Assembly: GCA_902559815.1 (NCBI GenBank)
Contig: CACEJE010000006.1
Span: forward strand, 10,001-63,243
DNA length: 53,243 bases
From: an uncultured Thiothrix sp.
GTDB lineage: Bacteria > Pseudomonadota > Gammaproteobacteria > Poriferisulfidales > GCA-002705445
Reading direction: 5' to 3'
In this document: positions 32,372 to 43,556 of the stretch, one piece after another
Position numbering within the stretch: the first letter of the stretch is position 1
Layout: the number at the start of each line of letters is the position of its first letter
Made by a program: the position numbers and the translations under genes
Notes under the pieces: model-generated
What the model saw: the letters and a program-made list of their open reading frames with translations, nothing else
Told to the model about the DNA's origin: nothing
The model's database searches: none

Positions 32372-33289
32372 TTAAGGCCTATCTTCATCAACCTCGATTG
32401 TCACATCTTTAACAGAAATATTCATTAAAAGTAATGTCGAGCTGGCAATGTATATTGATGAGTAAGTCCCAATAATTACCCCAATAATTAAAGCAAAAGA
32501 AAAACCAAAAAGAACCTCACCACCAAATAAAATCAGTGAAAATAAAACTAACAATGTTGTTAAGGAAGTTATCAACGTCCTAGATAATGTTTGATTAATA
32601 GAATCATTTGTAACTGTTTCAGTATTAACATTTTCTATAATTGAAGCCTTAAAATTTTCTCTTATCCTATCAAATACAACTATTGTGTCATTTAATGAAT
32701 AACCAATTACTGCAAGAAGCGCAGCAAAAACACTTAGGTTGAATTCAATTTGAGTTATAGAAAATATACCAATAATAAGAAATATATCATGCAACAAAGC
32801 TAAAATAGCCCCAACAGAAAACCTATACTCAAACCTTAGAGCTATATAAATCATTATAAGAAATAAAGCAATTAATGCAGCTAGTATACCTTGATCTCTA
32901 AGCTCATCTCCAACCTGAGCACCAACGTATTCAACTCTTTTTAGAGAAAAAGAATATTTTTTATTTAAGTCCTCTACAAGTGTGTTACTTAATGTTGCTT
33001 CATTTTCAGAGACAATATTTGGCATTCTTATTAGAATATCTTTTTTTGATCCAAAGTATTGAACAGAAGATTGTTTGAAATTATTTGTTTTTAAGTGATC
33101 TCTAATCTCTTCAATAGGTGCTTTTGATTCAAATCCTAATTCAATAATGGTGCCACCATTAAAATCAATACCATAGTTTATACCTCTTACAAATATACTG
33201 ATAAATGATATTACCAATAATATAGAAGAAATATAAATGGCTTGTTTGTGCCATTTCATAAAATTGAAATTTATGTTTATTGTTTTCAT
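32372..33289 (-). CDS. secF: Protein translocase subunit SecF
   Basis: With SecD, uses the proton motive force to pull exported proteins through SecYEG. It has six transmembrane helices: the first at about residues 18-35, a periplasmic domain containing GGTIIELGF, then five helices with GYSLNDTIVVFDRIREN. The 305 residues are normal. It overlaps secD by 4 nt. Confidence 0.97.
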   Translation of the reverse strand: MKTININFNFMKWHKQAIYISSILLVISFISIFVRGINYGIDFNGGTIIELGFESKAPIEEIRDHLKTNNFKQSSVQYFGSKKDILIRMPNIVSENEATLSNTLVEDLNKKYSFSLKRVEYVGAQVGDELRDQGILAALIALFLIMIYIALRFEYRFSVGAILALLHDIFLIIGIFSITQIEFNLSVFAALLAVIGYSLNDTIVVFDRIRENFKASIIENVNTETVTNDSINQTLSRTLITSLTTLLVLFSLILFGGEVLFGFSFALIIGVIIGTYSSIYIASSTLLLMNISVKDVTIEVDEDRP

Positions 33290-34908
33290 ATGTTTAATTT
33301 TTTTATTTTAAGTTCTAAGTTTCTTTCATACGCTAAAGTAGCTAAAATTCTCGTAACAACAATTGCGGTAAACATTGATGAAATAACTCCAATAGATAAA
33401 GTTACAGCGAAACCCTTAATTGGACCAGTGCCAAAAATAAATAAAATTATTGAAGCAATCAATGTAGTTATATTAGCATCTGCAATAGTTGAAAAAGCCT
33501 TTTTGTAGCCAAGTTCTATAGATGCTAACGGCGTTGATCCATTTTTAATTTCTTCTTTTATTCTTTCAAAAATTAAAACGTTAGCATCAACGGCCATACC
33601 AACTGTTAATACTATGCCAGCAATACCTGGAAGAGTTAAGGTTGCTCCGATTAAAGACATTACAGATATGATTATTAATAAATTTAATACTAATGCTGTA
33701 TTTGCAAATAAACCAAAAACTCTATAATAATAGATCATAAATATTAATACTAAAATCAAGCCAATAATTACAGAAATTTTTCCTTTTTCAATATTGTCAG
33801 CTCCTAAGCTTGGGCCGACAGTTCTTTCTTCTATAATGTACATTGGTGCAGCCATTGATCCAGCTCTTAAATATAACGCTAAATCCCTAGCTTGTTTGGG
33901 ACTATCTAAACCAGTTATTTGAAATGTTTTTGAAAGTCTCTCTTGAATAGTTGCAATACTAATAATTTTTTCATATTTTTTAGTAATCCTTTTATCTTTA
34001 CCATTAATTAATCTTCTTTCAGATTTGCTTTCAATAAAAAGTACTGCCATTAATTTGCCAATGTTATCCTCGGTAGTATTAGCGAATCTTTTTGCGCCAG
34101 GGCCATCTAAAGTTATATTTACCGATGGCCTCGAGTTTCTGTCAAAACCTGAAGATGCATCAACAATATTTTCACCTGTCAATATTATGTTTCTTTTTAA
34201 AAGAATTGGATCTCCATCCTCATCATAATATAATTTAGAACTTAATGATGTTTGATTTGACTCCTCTACTGCATATGGATCAGATTCTTCGTCAACCATT
34301 TTAAACTCTAATGTAGCAGTAGCCCCAAGAATTTCTTTTGCTCTAGCTGTATCTTGGATACCAGGTAATTCAACAACAATTCTTGTTTTGCCACTTTGTT
34401 GAACAATAGGTTCAGCAACGCCTAATTCATTTACTCTATTTCTTAGAGTTGTTGTATTTTGTTTAATAGCAGCAATTCTAAGTTCATTGATTGCAGTTTC
34501 GGAAATAACAAGTTTCATTTTATTATCGCTTAAACTAATTAAATCAAATGTATCTTGATAATTTTTGCTAATAAGCTCCGCCGCTTCCTCAAAAGATTCT
34601 TGATTAGCAAATTGAATTTCAATATTTGTTTTTTGATATGAATAATTTCTATATCTTATTTTTTCATTTCTTAATTGAGATCTAATATCATTTGATAACT
34701 TTTTAGATTTTGTGGTAACTACCTCATCTAAATCAACTTCCATTAGGAAATGAACACCACCTTTTAAATCTAAGCCTAAATTCATTTTCTTAGCATTAAC
34801 CGAATTAAGCCAATCTGGTGCTTGATTATAAAATGTTGGCAAAGAGTAAATGATACTAAAAACCAAAATAAAAACAGCTATAACAGTCTTAAAAGAGAGT
34901 AATTTCAT
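33286..34908 (-). CDS. secD: Protein translocase subunit SecD
   Basis: Partner of SecF. It has an N-terminal helix, LNLGLDLKGGVHFLMEVD-type segment, a large periplasmic P1 domain, and a C-terminal RND-type membrane domain with GMAVDANVLIFERIKEE, the proton-path DxNxxIFER motif. The 540 residues are somewhat shorter than the 615 of E. coli, mostly in P1. It is in the order yajC-secD-secF. Confidence 0.97.
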   Translation of the reverse strand: MKLLSFKTVIAVFILVFSIIYSLPTFYNQAPDWLNSVNAKKMNLGLDLKGGVHFLMEVDLDEVVTTKSKKLSNDIRSQLRNEKIRYRNYSYQKTNIEIQFANQESFEEAAELISKNYQDTFDLISLSDNKMKLVISETAINELRIAAIKQNTTTLRNRVNELGVAEPIVQQSGKTRIVVELPGIQDTARAKEILGATATLEFKMVDEESDPYAVEESNQTSLSSKLYYDEDGDPILLKRNIILTGENIVDASSGFDRNSRPSVNITLDGPGAKRFANTTEDNIGKLMAVLFIESKSERRLINGKDKRITKKYEKIISIATIQERLSKTFQITGLDSPKQARDLALYLRAGSMAAPMYIIEERTVGPSLGADNIEKGKISVIIGLILVLIFMIYYYRVFGLFANTALVLNLLIIISVMSLIGATLTLPGIAGIVLTVGMAVDANVLIFERIKEEIKNGSTPLASIELGYKKAFSTIADANITTLIASIILFIFGTGPIKGFAVTLSIGVISSMFTAIVVTRILATLAYERNLELKIKKLNI

Positions 34909-34913
34909 ATATT

Positions 34914-35225
34914 TTATATTGACCCTTTAGGTAATACTGTCGTGACTGAGTTTTTTCGAACTTTTATATTAACTCCGTTTGAAACTTCTAACTCTATAAT
35001 ATCATCTTTTATTTTGATAATTTTTCCCATAATACCGTTTGATACAACGACTTCTGTCCCATTAGATAATGATTCTATAAGCTTATTATGTTCTTTTACT
35101 CTTTTATTTTGAGGTCTAATTATCATAAAGTACATAATAATAAAAAATATACCTACCATAATTAGCATGCTCATCCCGCCATCAGCAGACGAAGATTGAG
35201 CATATGCGTTATTTATTATATTCAT
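34914..35225 (-). CDS. yajC: Sec translocon accessory protein YajC
   Basis: Small single-span inner-membrane protein accompanying SecDF. It has one helix at about residues 18-36, then FMIIRPQNKRVKEHNKLIESL and the beta-rich GTEVVVSNGIMGKI. It has 103 residues, with 5 nt to secD and 12 nt from tgt. Confidence 0.95.
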   Translation of the reverse strand: MNIINNAYAQSSSADGGMSMLIMVGIFFIIMYFMIIRPQNKRVKEHNKLIESLSNGTEVVVSNGIMGKIIKIKDDIIELEVSNGVNIKVRKNSVTTVLPKGSI

Positions 35226-35237
35226 ATTATTTCTCTT

Positions 35238-37390
<2,153 letters not shown>

Positions 37391-37446
37391 TTTATTATTT
37401 TATAATTAAAATTTAGCTATATAATACAATATTTAGAGGCAAATTT
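37391..37446. promoter_or_regulatory. Divergent promoter gap between queA and the polysaccharide region
   Basis: This 56-nt gap separates core and accessory genes. On the plus strand, TATAAT at 37420-37425 and AGAGG (37434-37438) precede the ATG at 37447 at plausible spacings. No convincing -35 box is visible. The queA promoter must also lie here or within the neighbouring gene start. No repeat, tRNA or integration scar is seen at this boundary. Confidence 0.4.
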
Positions 37447-38391
37447 ATGAAAAAAATTTTAATTTGCGGTGCGACTGGTTTTATTGGAAAAAATATCACA
37501 ATCGCTTTAGCAAAAAATAAAAATTATGAAGTCCATGCTGTCAGATTTAAAAGACCAGCATATAAATTATCATCAAATGTTAAATGGCATAAAGCTGATT
37601 TAAGAAATCCATTATTAGTTGATAAATTAATGAAAGGAATGGATATTGTAATTCAAGCTGCAGCAACAACTTCTGGCTCAAAAGATATTGTGTCAAAACC
37701 ATATATTCATGTAACAGATAATGCTGTTATAAATTCTTATATGTTTCGTTCTGCATATAATAATAATATTAAACACTTTATTTTTCCAAGTTGTACTGTT
37801 ATGTACCCATCTTCAAAGAATGCAACCAAAGAAAAAGATTTTACAGGAAAAATAATAGATAAGTATAAAGGAGCTGGAGAAACAAAGGTTTATTTAGAAA
37901 AAATAGCAAAATTTTATTCAATGCTAAGCGATACAAAGTTTACAATAATTAGACACTCAAACATATATGGTCCACACGACAAGTATGATTTGGATAAAAG
38001 CCATGTTTTTGGTGCTACCATTACCAAAGTTCTTACTGCAAAAGATACTTTAGAGGTATGGGGTAATGGGAAAGAAATAAGAGATTTTTTATATGCAGAT
38101 GATCTTGTTGATTTCATAAAAGCTGCTATAAGAAAGCAAAAAAAACAGTACGAAATTTATAACTGTGGCTCTGGAGAACCTGTTAGCGTTAAAATACTAT
38201 GTGAAAATATTATAAAAATATCGAAAAAAAATATAAAAATTAAATTTAATAAAGCAAAACCATCTATTCCGTTTAATTTATATTTAAATTGCTCAAAAGC
38301 AAAAAAAGATTTAGGTTGGGAAGCTAAAACTAATTTAAACGAAGGTATAAGTAAAACAATAAGTTGGTGGAAAAATAATATAAAAAAATGA
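37447..38391 (+). CDS. NAD-dependent epimerase/dehydratase family protein lacking YxxxK tyrosine
   Basis: An extended short-chain dehydrogenase for nucleotide sugars. The N-terminal NAD-binding motif GATGFIG is perfect, and RHSNIYGPHDKYD and WGNGKEIRDFLYADDLVDF are typical of GDP/UDP-sugar epimerases. The usual catalytic YxxxK is altered: around K147 the sequence is YKGAGETKVYLEK, placing Ala143 where Tyr is expected. It may use a different residue or only bind substrate. It is the first gene of the plus-strand polysaccharide operon and overlaps the next by 4 nt (ATGA). The substrate is unknown. Confidence 0.8.
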   Translation: MKKILICGATGFIGKNITIALAKNKNYEVHAVRFKRPAYKLSSNVKWHKADLRNPLLVDKLMKGMDIVIQAAATTSGSKDIVSKPYIHVTDNAVINSYMFRSAYNNNIKHFIFPSCTVMYPSSKNATKEKDFTGKIIDKYKGAGETKVYLEKIAKFYSMLSDTKFTIIRHSNIYGPHDKYDLDKSHVFGATITKVLTAKDTLEVWGNGKEIRDFLYADDLVDFIKAAIRKQKKQYEIYNCGSGEPVSVKILCENIIKISKKNIKIKFNKAKPSIPFNLYLNCSKAKKDLGWEAKTNLNEGISKTISWWKNNIKK

Positions 38392-39098
38392 CTAAAAAAT
38401 ACCCAACGATTACGCTTGTAATACCAACTATAAATGAAATTGAAGGTTTACAAGTAGTATTTCCTAGAATTGATAGAAATCTATTTGATCAAGTTCTTGT
38501 TATAGACGCAAATTCAACTGATGGTACAGTTGAATATATATCAAAGTATAAAGATGTCACATTAGTTAATCAAAAAAGTCGCGGCATGCAAAATGCTATG
38601 ATGGAAATGTTAAGCATTGTAGACACTGATTATATTATTGAATTTAGTCCAGACAATAATTGTATTCCTGAGCAACTACCTGATATTGTAAAAAAAATTC
38701 ACGAAGGATATGAAATGATTGTTGTATCTAGATATTTAGATGATGCAGTATCTGAGGACGATACTTTAATTTCAGGATTTGGAAACTGGATGTTTTCAAA
38801 AATGATAAGATATTTAGGTAAATACCCAGTAACGGATGCATTAACAATGTATAAGGGCTATAAAACATCAATACCAAAAGAGTGGTTGTTCAAAAAATAT
38901 TTGTCTACGGATTTAATTTATGAACCACTTTTATCTGCTTATGCGAATTTACAGGGACATAAATACATTGAAATACCTGGGACTGAACCAGCAAGAATTG
39001 GAGGAACAAGTACCCTGCCTTGGTTTAAAGCTGGCTTATGCATTTCTTTATTTATTGTGCGTTTATATTTAAGAAAGATATTTAAAATTACACTATAA
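38388..39098 (+). CDS. GT2 (DPM1-like) glycosyltransferase
   Basis: A 236-residue GT-A fold transferase similar to polyprenyl-phosphate sugar synthases. It has ITLVIPTINEIEGLQVV, VLVIDANSTDGTVEY and RGMQNAMMEML. FSPDNNC stands where the metal-binding DxD/DAD motif normally lies. Basic residues and a hydrophobic patch at the C-terminus suggest membrane association. It is followed by a GT-C-like membrane protein, so it may make the lipid-linked sugar donor for that protein. That pairing is inference. Confidence 0.8.
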   Translation: MTKKYPTITLVIPTINEIEGLQVVFPRIDRNLFDQVLVIDANSTDGTVEYISKYKDVTLVNQKSRGMQNAMMEMLSIVDTDYIIEFSPDNNCIPEQLPDIVKKIHEGYEMIVVSRYLDDAVSEDDTLISGFGNWMFSKMIRYLGKYPVTDALTMYKGYKTSIPKEWLFKKYLSTDLIYEPLLSAYANLQGHKYIEIPGTEPARIGGTSTLPWFKAGLCISLFIVRLYLRKIFKITL

Positions 39099-39115
39099 AA
39101 TATTTTAATAATCTT

Positions 39116-41137
39116 ATGAAAATAATTGAAAAATTCTCAGATTTAAAAGTTGCCTTAATAGCAACAATAATTCCATTAATTTTAATGATTTTATGGCATG
39201 CAAATAATATTGGATTACCTGTCGCTGATGCTTTTGATTTTATGGGAACAGCCGGCACTATAGTAAATTATTTTTATGACGGTAATATCGATAGAGGTTT
39301 TTATGCATTATATGCTGAAAAACCTTGGAGGCCAGTTTCTTTTTATTTATTTTTGTTTCCACTAATGCTCTTATCAGGAAATAATATTTTATTCACTTTT
39401 GCTGCAATTCATTCCATAGCACTATTTTTTACTACTATATATGGATATTTTATATTTCGAATTGTAAGTTCATCAAAGTTTTTATGTTTATTAGGAGCTG
39501 TAATAATTGGAACAATATCAAACTCTTTTTTTCCTGGAGGAACACATGCTTTTGCAGAAACAATACTTACGCCTGCAGTTTTAGCAACATTATTTCACTT
39601 AATAAAATCAAATTTTATGATTAACAAAACGCAAGCAGTATATGCTTTATTTGCAATGACAATATGTTTTACAGTAAGACCAATTGAAGCAATTCTATAT
39701 ATACTTCCTATAATGCTATGTTTCTTTTATTTTGGTACCCGTGAAAAAATTTTTAAAGTAAATGATTTGATAAAAATTATACAATTTATTTTTATTTTAT
39801 TTTTGCTTGCAGCATTAGTAAAAGGTATAGATATATCCTTTGACGCAAAAACTCAAATTAAATCCTTACATGATGGTAAAGCTGAAGCACTTTATATAAC
39901 TATTATTAAATATTTTTCTATATTAGTATCTATATTGTTAATTCCATATATTATTATATTTTTTAAAAATTTATTTTCGTGGATTAAAAATTCTGTAAAA
40001 CAGAATAACAATTCATATGTAGTAATTATATTTACATCACTTGCATCATTAGTATTTATTTGGTATTTGGAGTCATGGCGAGACCTTTATATATGGATTT
40101 ACCAAACAAATTTTGGACAGGTAGCAAAAGCTAATGAATTGGTTAATTATTTTTTTAATTTTCCAAGTTCTTTTTACGATCTTTATATTCGTATTTTTGA
40201 ACAATTAAAGTTCTCTGGATTATTACCATTCATAATAATCTTCTTTATGTCATTATTTGTTCTAATATACAAAGTCTTATACAAAATAAAAGATGATAAA
40301 AAAATTTATTATTATGTATTATCGTCATCTTTAGTTGCTAGTATTCCTGTTTTTATTACAATTTCGAATACATCTAGGAAATTTGCCTTAACTTATATAC
40401 TACTTATTTTACTAGGTATGCTTATTATTTTATCAATACAGAAACTTGATAAAATAAGTAAAACTGTTTTTTCAATACTATCTTTAATTCAAATAGTATC
40501 AATTACATTAATTATTAATGGCACGAGTTTCCTAGTTTTTGATAATAGTGATAAATCATTAAGCTTATCAAGAAAAATAGACGGTACATTTAGTGGTTAT
40601 AATATAGTTTCTGGCGGGAACATAGCTAACCCTGTAGAATTTTCTTTTGAACCAAAAATTGCAAATCTAATCCACAAAAGTTCTAGTGAATTAAATTACA
40701 ATAGCTCCGCTATAGATTTGCCATTTATGCACCCTGATTTAAGTAAAGCTGGGAATATTGATATTTTTACTACAAATTTGTTAACTAGAATAAAAGGAAA
40801 TAATAAAACTTATTACACCTACTTGCCAATAATTCTAAAAAATAATCCAAAAGAAGTATTAATAAAGAGAAGTAAAGAGTCTGATGCTATGTTTTTAATT
40901 AATCCATATGGAAGCATGGAAATAACGTCAGGAAATTTAAAAATATTTGATGATAAAATAAAACAATCTAAGTATCCGCAGGAAATATTCTATGCAAACC
41001 TTATGTATTCATATTTTAAAGGTAAACTTACTAATAACTACAATTTTAAAAAATATAAATGTATTGATTTATCATATAAAAATAATAAAAGAGAAGGTTG
41101 TTTATTAATTAAGAATACAATCAAGATAAATAAATAA
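39116..41137 (+). CDS. Multi-spanning membrane protein, GT-C glycosyltransferase-like
   Basis: A 673-residue protein with about ten hydrophobic helices in residues 12-480, then a soluble C-terminal domain of about 190 residues. The first extracytoplasmic loop has VADAFDFMG (Asp38, Asp41), resembling the acidic catalytic loop of GT-C enzymes of the ArnT/GT39 type, which use polyprenyl-phosphate sugars. No close family can be named. It follows the GT2 gene by 17 nt and precedes a flippase-like gene by 2 nt. Alternatives are an O-antigen ligase-like or other polymer-handling protein. Confidence 0.6.
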   Translation: MKIIEKFSDLKVALIATIIPLILMILWHANNIGLPVADAFDFMGTAGTIVNYFYDGNIDRGFYALYAEKPWRPVSFYLFLFPLMLLSGNNILFTFAAIHSIALFFTTIYGYFIFRIVSSSKFLCLLGAVIIGTISNSFFPGGTHAFAETILTPAVLATLFHLIKSNFMINKTQAVYALFAMTICFTVRPIEAILYILPIMLCFFYFGTREKIFKVNDLIKIIQFIFILFLLAALVKGIDISFDAKTQIKSLHDGKAEALYITIIKYFSILVSILLIPYIIIFFKNLFSWIKNSVKQNNNSYVVIIFTSLASLVFIWYLESWRDLYIWIYQTNFGQVAKANELVNYFFNFPSSFYDLYIRIFEQLKFSGLLPFIIIFFMSLFVLIYKVLYKIKDDKKIYYYVLSSSLVASIPVFITISNTSRKFALTYILLILLGMLIILSIQKLDKISKTVFSILSLIQIVSITLIINGTSFLVFDNSDKSLSLSRKIDGTFSGYNIVSGGNIANPVEFSFEPKIANLIHKSSSELNYNSSAIDLPFMHPDLSKAGNIDIFTTNLLTRIKGNNKTYYTYLPIILKNNPKEVLIKRSKESDAMFLINPYGSMEITSGNLKIFDDKIKQSKYPQEIFYANLMYSYFKGKLTNNYNFKKYKCIDLSYKNNKREGCLLIKNTIKINK

Positions 41138-41139
41138 AA

Positions 41140-42105
41140 ATGAATTTAAAAAATGCATTAAAAATATTTATATCTTTAATACTAATATATTTTTTAATTA
41201 AATATAATTCTCTAGATTTATCAGTAATCACAAAATTAGATTTTATAATACTAATTAAATTATTTATACTATTTATATTCATATTAATATTTGGTTCACT
41301 TAAATGGTATTTTATTTTAAAAGTTCAAAATAAAAATATAAATTATAAAGAAACTTTTGAAGCTTACTACATTGGATATGCATTAAACTATTATTTATTT
41401 GGTGTAGCTGGCGATTTAATTAAAACTTTTTTTATTGCAAAAAAAAGGAGTAATAAGACCGGCATAGTATTATCTGTTTTGCTTGATAGATTTTTAGGTA
41501 TGATTTGTATGTTGGTTATTATACTTTTTTTTATTCCAAATGTTTTTAAGGAATCTGTTATTTTAAAAGAATTTTTTGTTAACTATACTACTTTTTATTA
41601 TATATTTTTATGCTCAACTATTTTTTTATTTTTATATTTTTTTTACAAGTTTCTTAATAGTCGAAGAATCAATAAACTTCTTACTTATAACACTAAAAAT
41701 AAAATTATCTTAATTTTAATTAAAATTTTAAATACTTTTTTATTTTATAAAAGTTCATATTTAAATATACTGATTAATATGATTTTTTCTATAGTTATTC
41801 AATTTATTATTGCTCTTTCGCTTTTTTTGATTTCGCTAAGTATAATAAATGAAGACTTATCGTTTGTTAGCCATATTTTATCAAGTGTATCTGTTCAGGT
41901 GTTAACAATTCTTCCTATATCGCCTGGGAATATTGGAGTAAGTGAAATTGCTTTTGCTCAATTAATGCAAATAATGAATGAAAATAAGTTTCTACCATTT
42001 GCGTCTGTATATTTTATCTATAGAATATTTAGTATGTTAGTTTCAATTCCTGGTTTTTTTATTTATTACATTTATTTAAGAAGAGATGCAAAAAATGAAA
42101 AATAA
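41140..42105 (+). CDS. Flippase-like membrane protein (UPF0104/LPG synthase TM family)
   Basis: A 321-residue integral membrane protein with about eight helices. Family signs are GVAGDLIKTFFIAK, SVLLDRFLGMI and ISPGNIGVSEIAFAQL. Related proteins are the membrane domain of MprF and AglD/YbhN-type proteins, associated with flipping or handling lipid-linked substrates. The gene pattern GT2, GT-C and this family suggests a small lipid-linked sugar modification module. It overlaps the Nudix gene by 20 nt. Confidence 0.75.
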   Translation: MNLKNALKIFISLILIYFLIKYNSLDLSVITKLDFIILIKLFILFIFILIFGSLKWYFILKVQNKNINYKETFEAYYIGYALNYYLFGVAGDLIKTFFIAKKRSNKTGIVLSVLLDRFLGMICMLVIILFFIPNVFKESVILKEFFVNYTTFYYIFLCSTIFLFLYFFYKFLNSRRINKLLTYNTKNKIILILIKILNTFLFYKSSYLNILINMIFSIVIQFIIALSLFLISLSIINEDLSFVSHILSSVSVQVLTILPISPGNIGVSEIAFAQLMQIMNENKFLPFASVYFIYRIFSMLVSIPGFFIYYIYLRRDAKNEK

Positions 42106-42646
42106 AAAATGGGAGCTATTAAAAAGAACTATTATGTATGATGGTAGCCCTTATATTAAAATTTATATGGATAAAATAAAGCTTCCAAATGGTAAGATTG
42201 TTGATGATTACCATAGAATTGAAGTTAATGATGCCGTTATGCTTCTTGTTGAAAATAATAAAGGCCAGCTTCTTGTATATAACGAATATAGGCATGGTAT
42301 TGGTGATTTAAGTTATACATTTCCAGCTGGTGGCATAGAAGAAAACGAAAGCCTTGAAGATTGCTGCAAAAGGGAATTATTAGAAGAAATGGGTTATAAT
42401 TTTAATTCATATAAATTATTAAAAAAATATACAGTTAGTGGCAGTTATAGATTTTCTGAGTTAAATATTATTTATATTAGCGATATAAATAAAATAGCGC
42501 CACCAAAAAGTATTGATATTGAACAGCCGGAACCTATGTGGCTCACAAAAAATCAAGTGATAGAGGCTATTGAGAAAAACAAGTTCCAAGGTATGACGTA
42601 TGTAACAACAGCTTTATTATGGTTATTTTATAATGAAAAAAAATAA
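42086..42646 (+). CDS. Nudix hydrolase (ADP-ribose pyrophosphatase-like)
   Basis: A 186-residue Nudix enzyme with the box AGGIEENESLEDCCKRELLEEMGY, preceded by YNEYRHGIGDLSYTFP, typical of ADP-sugar pyrophosphatases. It probably hydrolyses a nucleoside-diphosphate sugar. Within this operon the natural substrate may be a GDP- or CDP-linked intermediate; that is inferred. An alternative ATG at 42095 would shorten the overlap with the previous gene. It overlaps the Fcl-like gene by 14 nt. Confidence 0.8.
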   Translation: MQKMKNKKWELLKRTIMYDGSPYIKIYMDKIKLPNGKIVDDYHRIEVNDAVMLLVENNKGQLLVYNEYRHGIGDLSYTFPAGGIEENESLEDCCKRELLEEMGYNFNSYKLLKKYTVSGSYRFSELNIIYISDINKIAPPKSIDIEQPEPMWLTKNQVIEAIEKNKFQGMTYVTTALLWLFYNEKK

Positions 42647-43556
42647 AATTTGGATTACAGGCTCAGGAATGGTTGGTAAAGCTTTAATTAAAAAATTATC
42701 AACTAATAAAAAATATCAAATACTTAGATCAAGTAAAAATAAACTTGATCAAATAAATCAAACAAAAACTGATAGCTGGATCAAAAAAAATAGACCAGAT
42801 ACTATTATAATAAGCTCAGCACTTGTAGGAGGCATACAACTTAACTCAAGTATACCCGCTGATTTTTTGTATCAAAACTCAATGATGTATTTAAATATAA
42901 TAAATTCCGCGCATAACTATGGTTGTAAAAAAATTATTTTTCTAGGAGCAAGTTGCATGTATCCTAAATTAGGTAAACAACCGTTCAAAGAGAATTTAAT
43001 ACTCAATGGTAAAATTGAAGAAACAAATGAAGGCTACGGAATATCTAAAATTCTTGGTGTTAAATTTTTAGAACTAATTAACAAACAATATTTAACAAAT
43101 CATATATCTATTATACCAGCTGCTAGCTATGGGCCTAATGATTGCTATGATGAAAATAAAAATCATGTTATACCTGCGCTAATCAATAAATTTCATACAG
43201 CAAAAATAAAAAAAAGAAACCAAGTAAATATATGGGGCTCAGGAAATGTAAAGCGCGAATTTATTCATGTTGATGATATGGCTTCTGGAATTATACATAT
43301 TATCGAAAACTATAGAGAAAATTCACCCATAAATTTAGGAACAGGTGAAGAATTTACTATTAAAAAATTAGCGAACATAATTAAAAAAGTAGTAAATTAT
43401 AAAGGCAAAATTGAATTTGACAAATCAAAACCAGATGGAATAAAAAGAAAAATCTTAGATAATTCTAGGTTAAAAAAACTTGGTTGGAAACCAAATATTT
43501 CTATTGAAGAAGGAATAAAAAATACTTATCAAGATTTTTTAAAAAATAAAATCTAA
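42633..43556 (+). CDS. GDP-L-fucose synthase-like epimerase/reductase
   Basis: A 307-residue extended SDR of the Fcl/WcaG type, which epimerises C3/C5 and reduces C4 of GDP-4-keto-6-deoxysugars. It has ITGSGMVGKAL, ALVGGIQLN, FLGASCMYPKLGKQPFKE, NEGYGISK (catalytic Tyr and Lys) and WGSGNVKREFIHVDD. Compared with E. coli Fcl GSSCIYP, the catalytic Ser position is Ala106. With the neighbouring ColD-like dehydratase it could act as a ColC-type GDP-colitose synthase, or like Cj1428 on a GDP-heptose. gmd is not in the window. Confidence 0.82.
   Translation: MKKNKIWITGSGMVGKALIKKLSTNKKYQILRSSKNKLDQINQTKTDSWIKKNRPDTIIISSALVGGIQLNSSIPADFLYQNSMMYLNIINSAHNYGCKKIIFLGASCMYPKLGKQPFKENLILNGKIEETNEGYGISKILGVKFLELINKQYLTNHISIIPAASYGPNDCYDENKNHVIPALINKFHTAKIKKRNQVNIWGSGNVKREFIHVDDMASGIIHIIENYRENSPINLGTGEEFTIKKLANIIKKVVNYKGKIEFDKSKPDGIKRKILDNSRLKKLGWKPNISIEEGIKNTYQDFLKNKI

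Noticed and set aside
37391-37446. Integration site of a genomic island at the core/accessory border
   Set aside because: No tRNA, integrase, direct repeat or transposase remnant is visible, so the accessory region cannot be called a mobile element.
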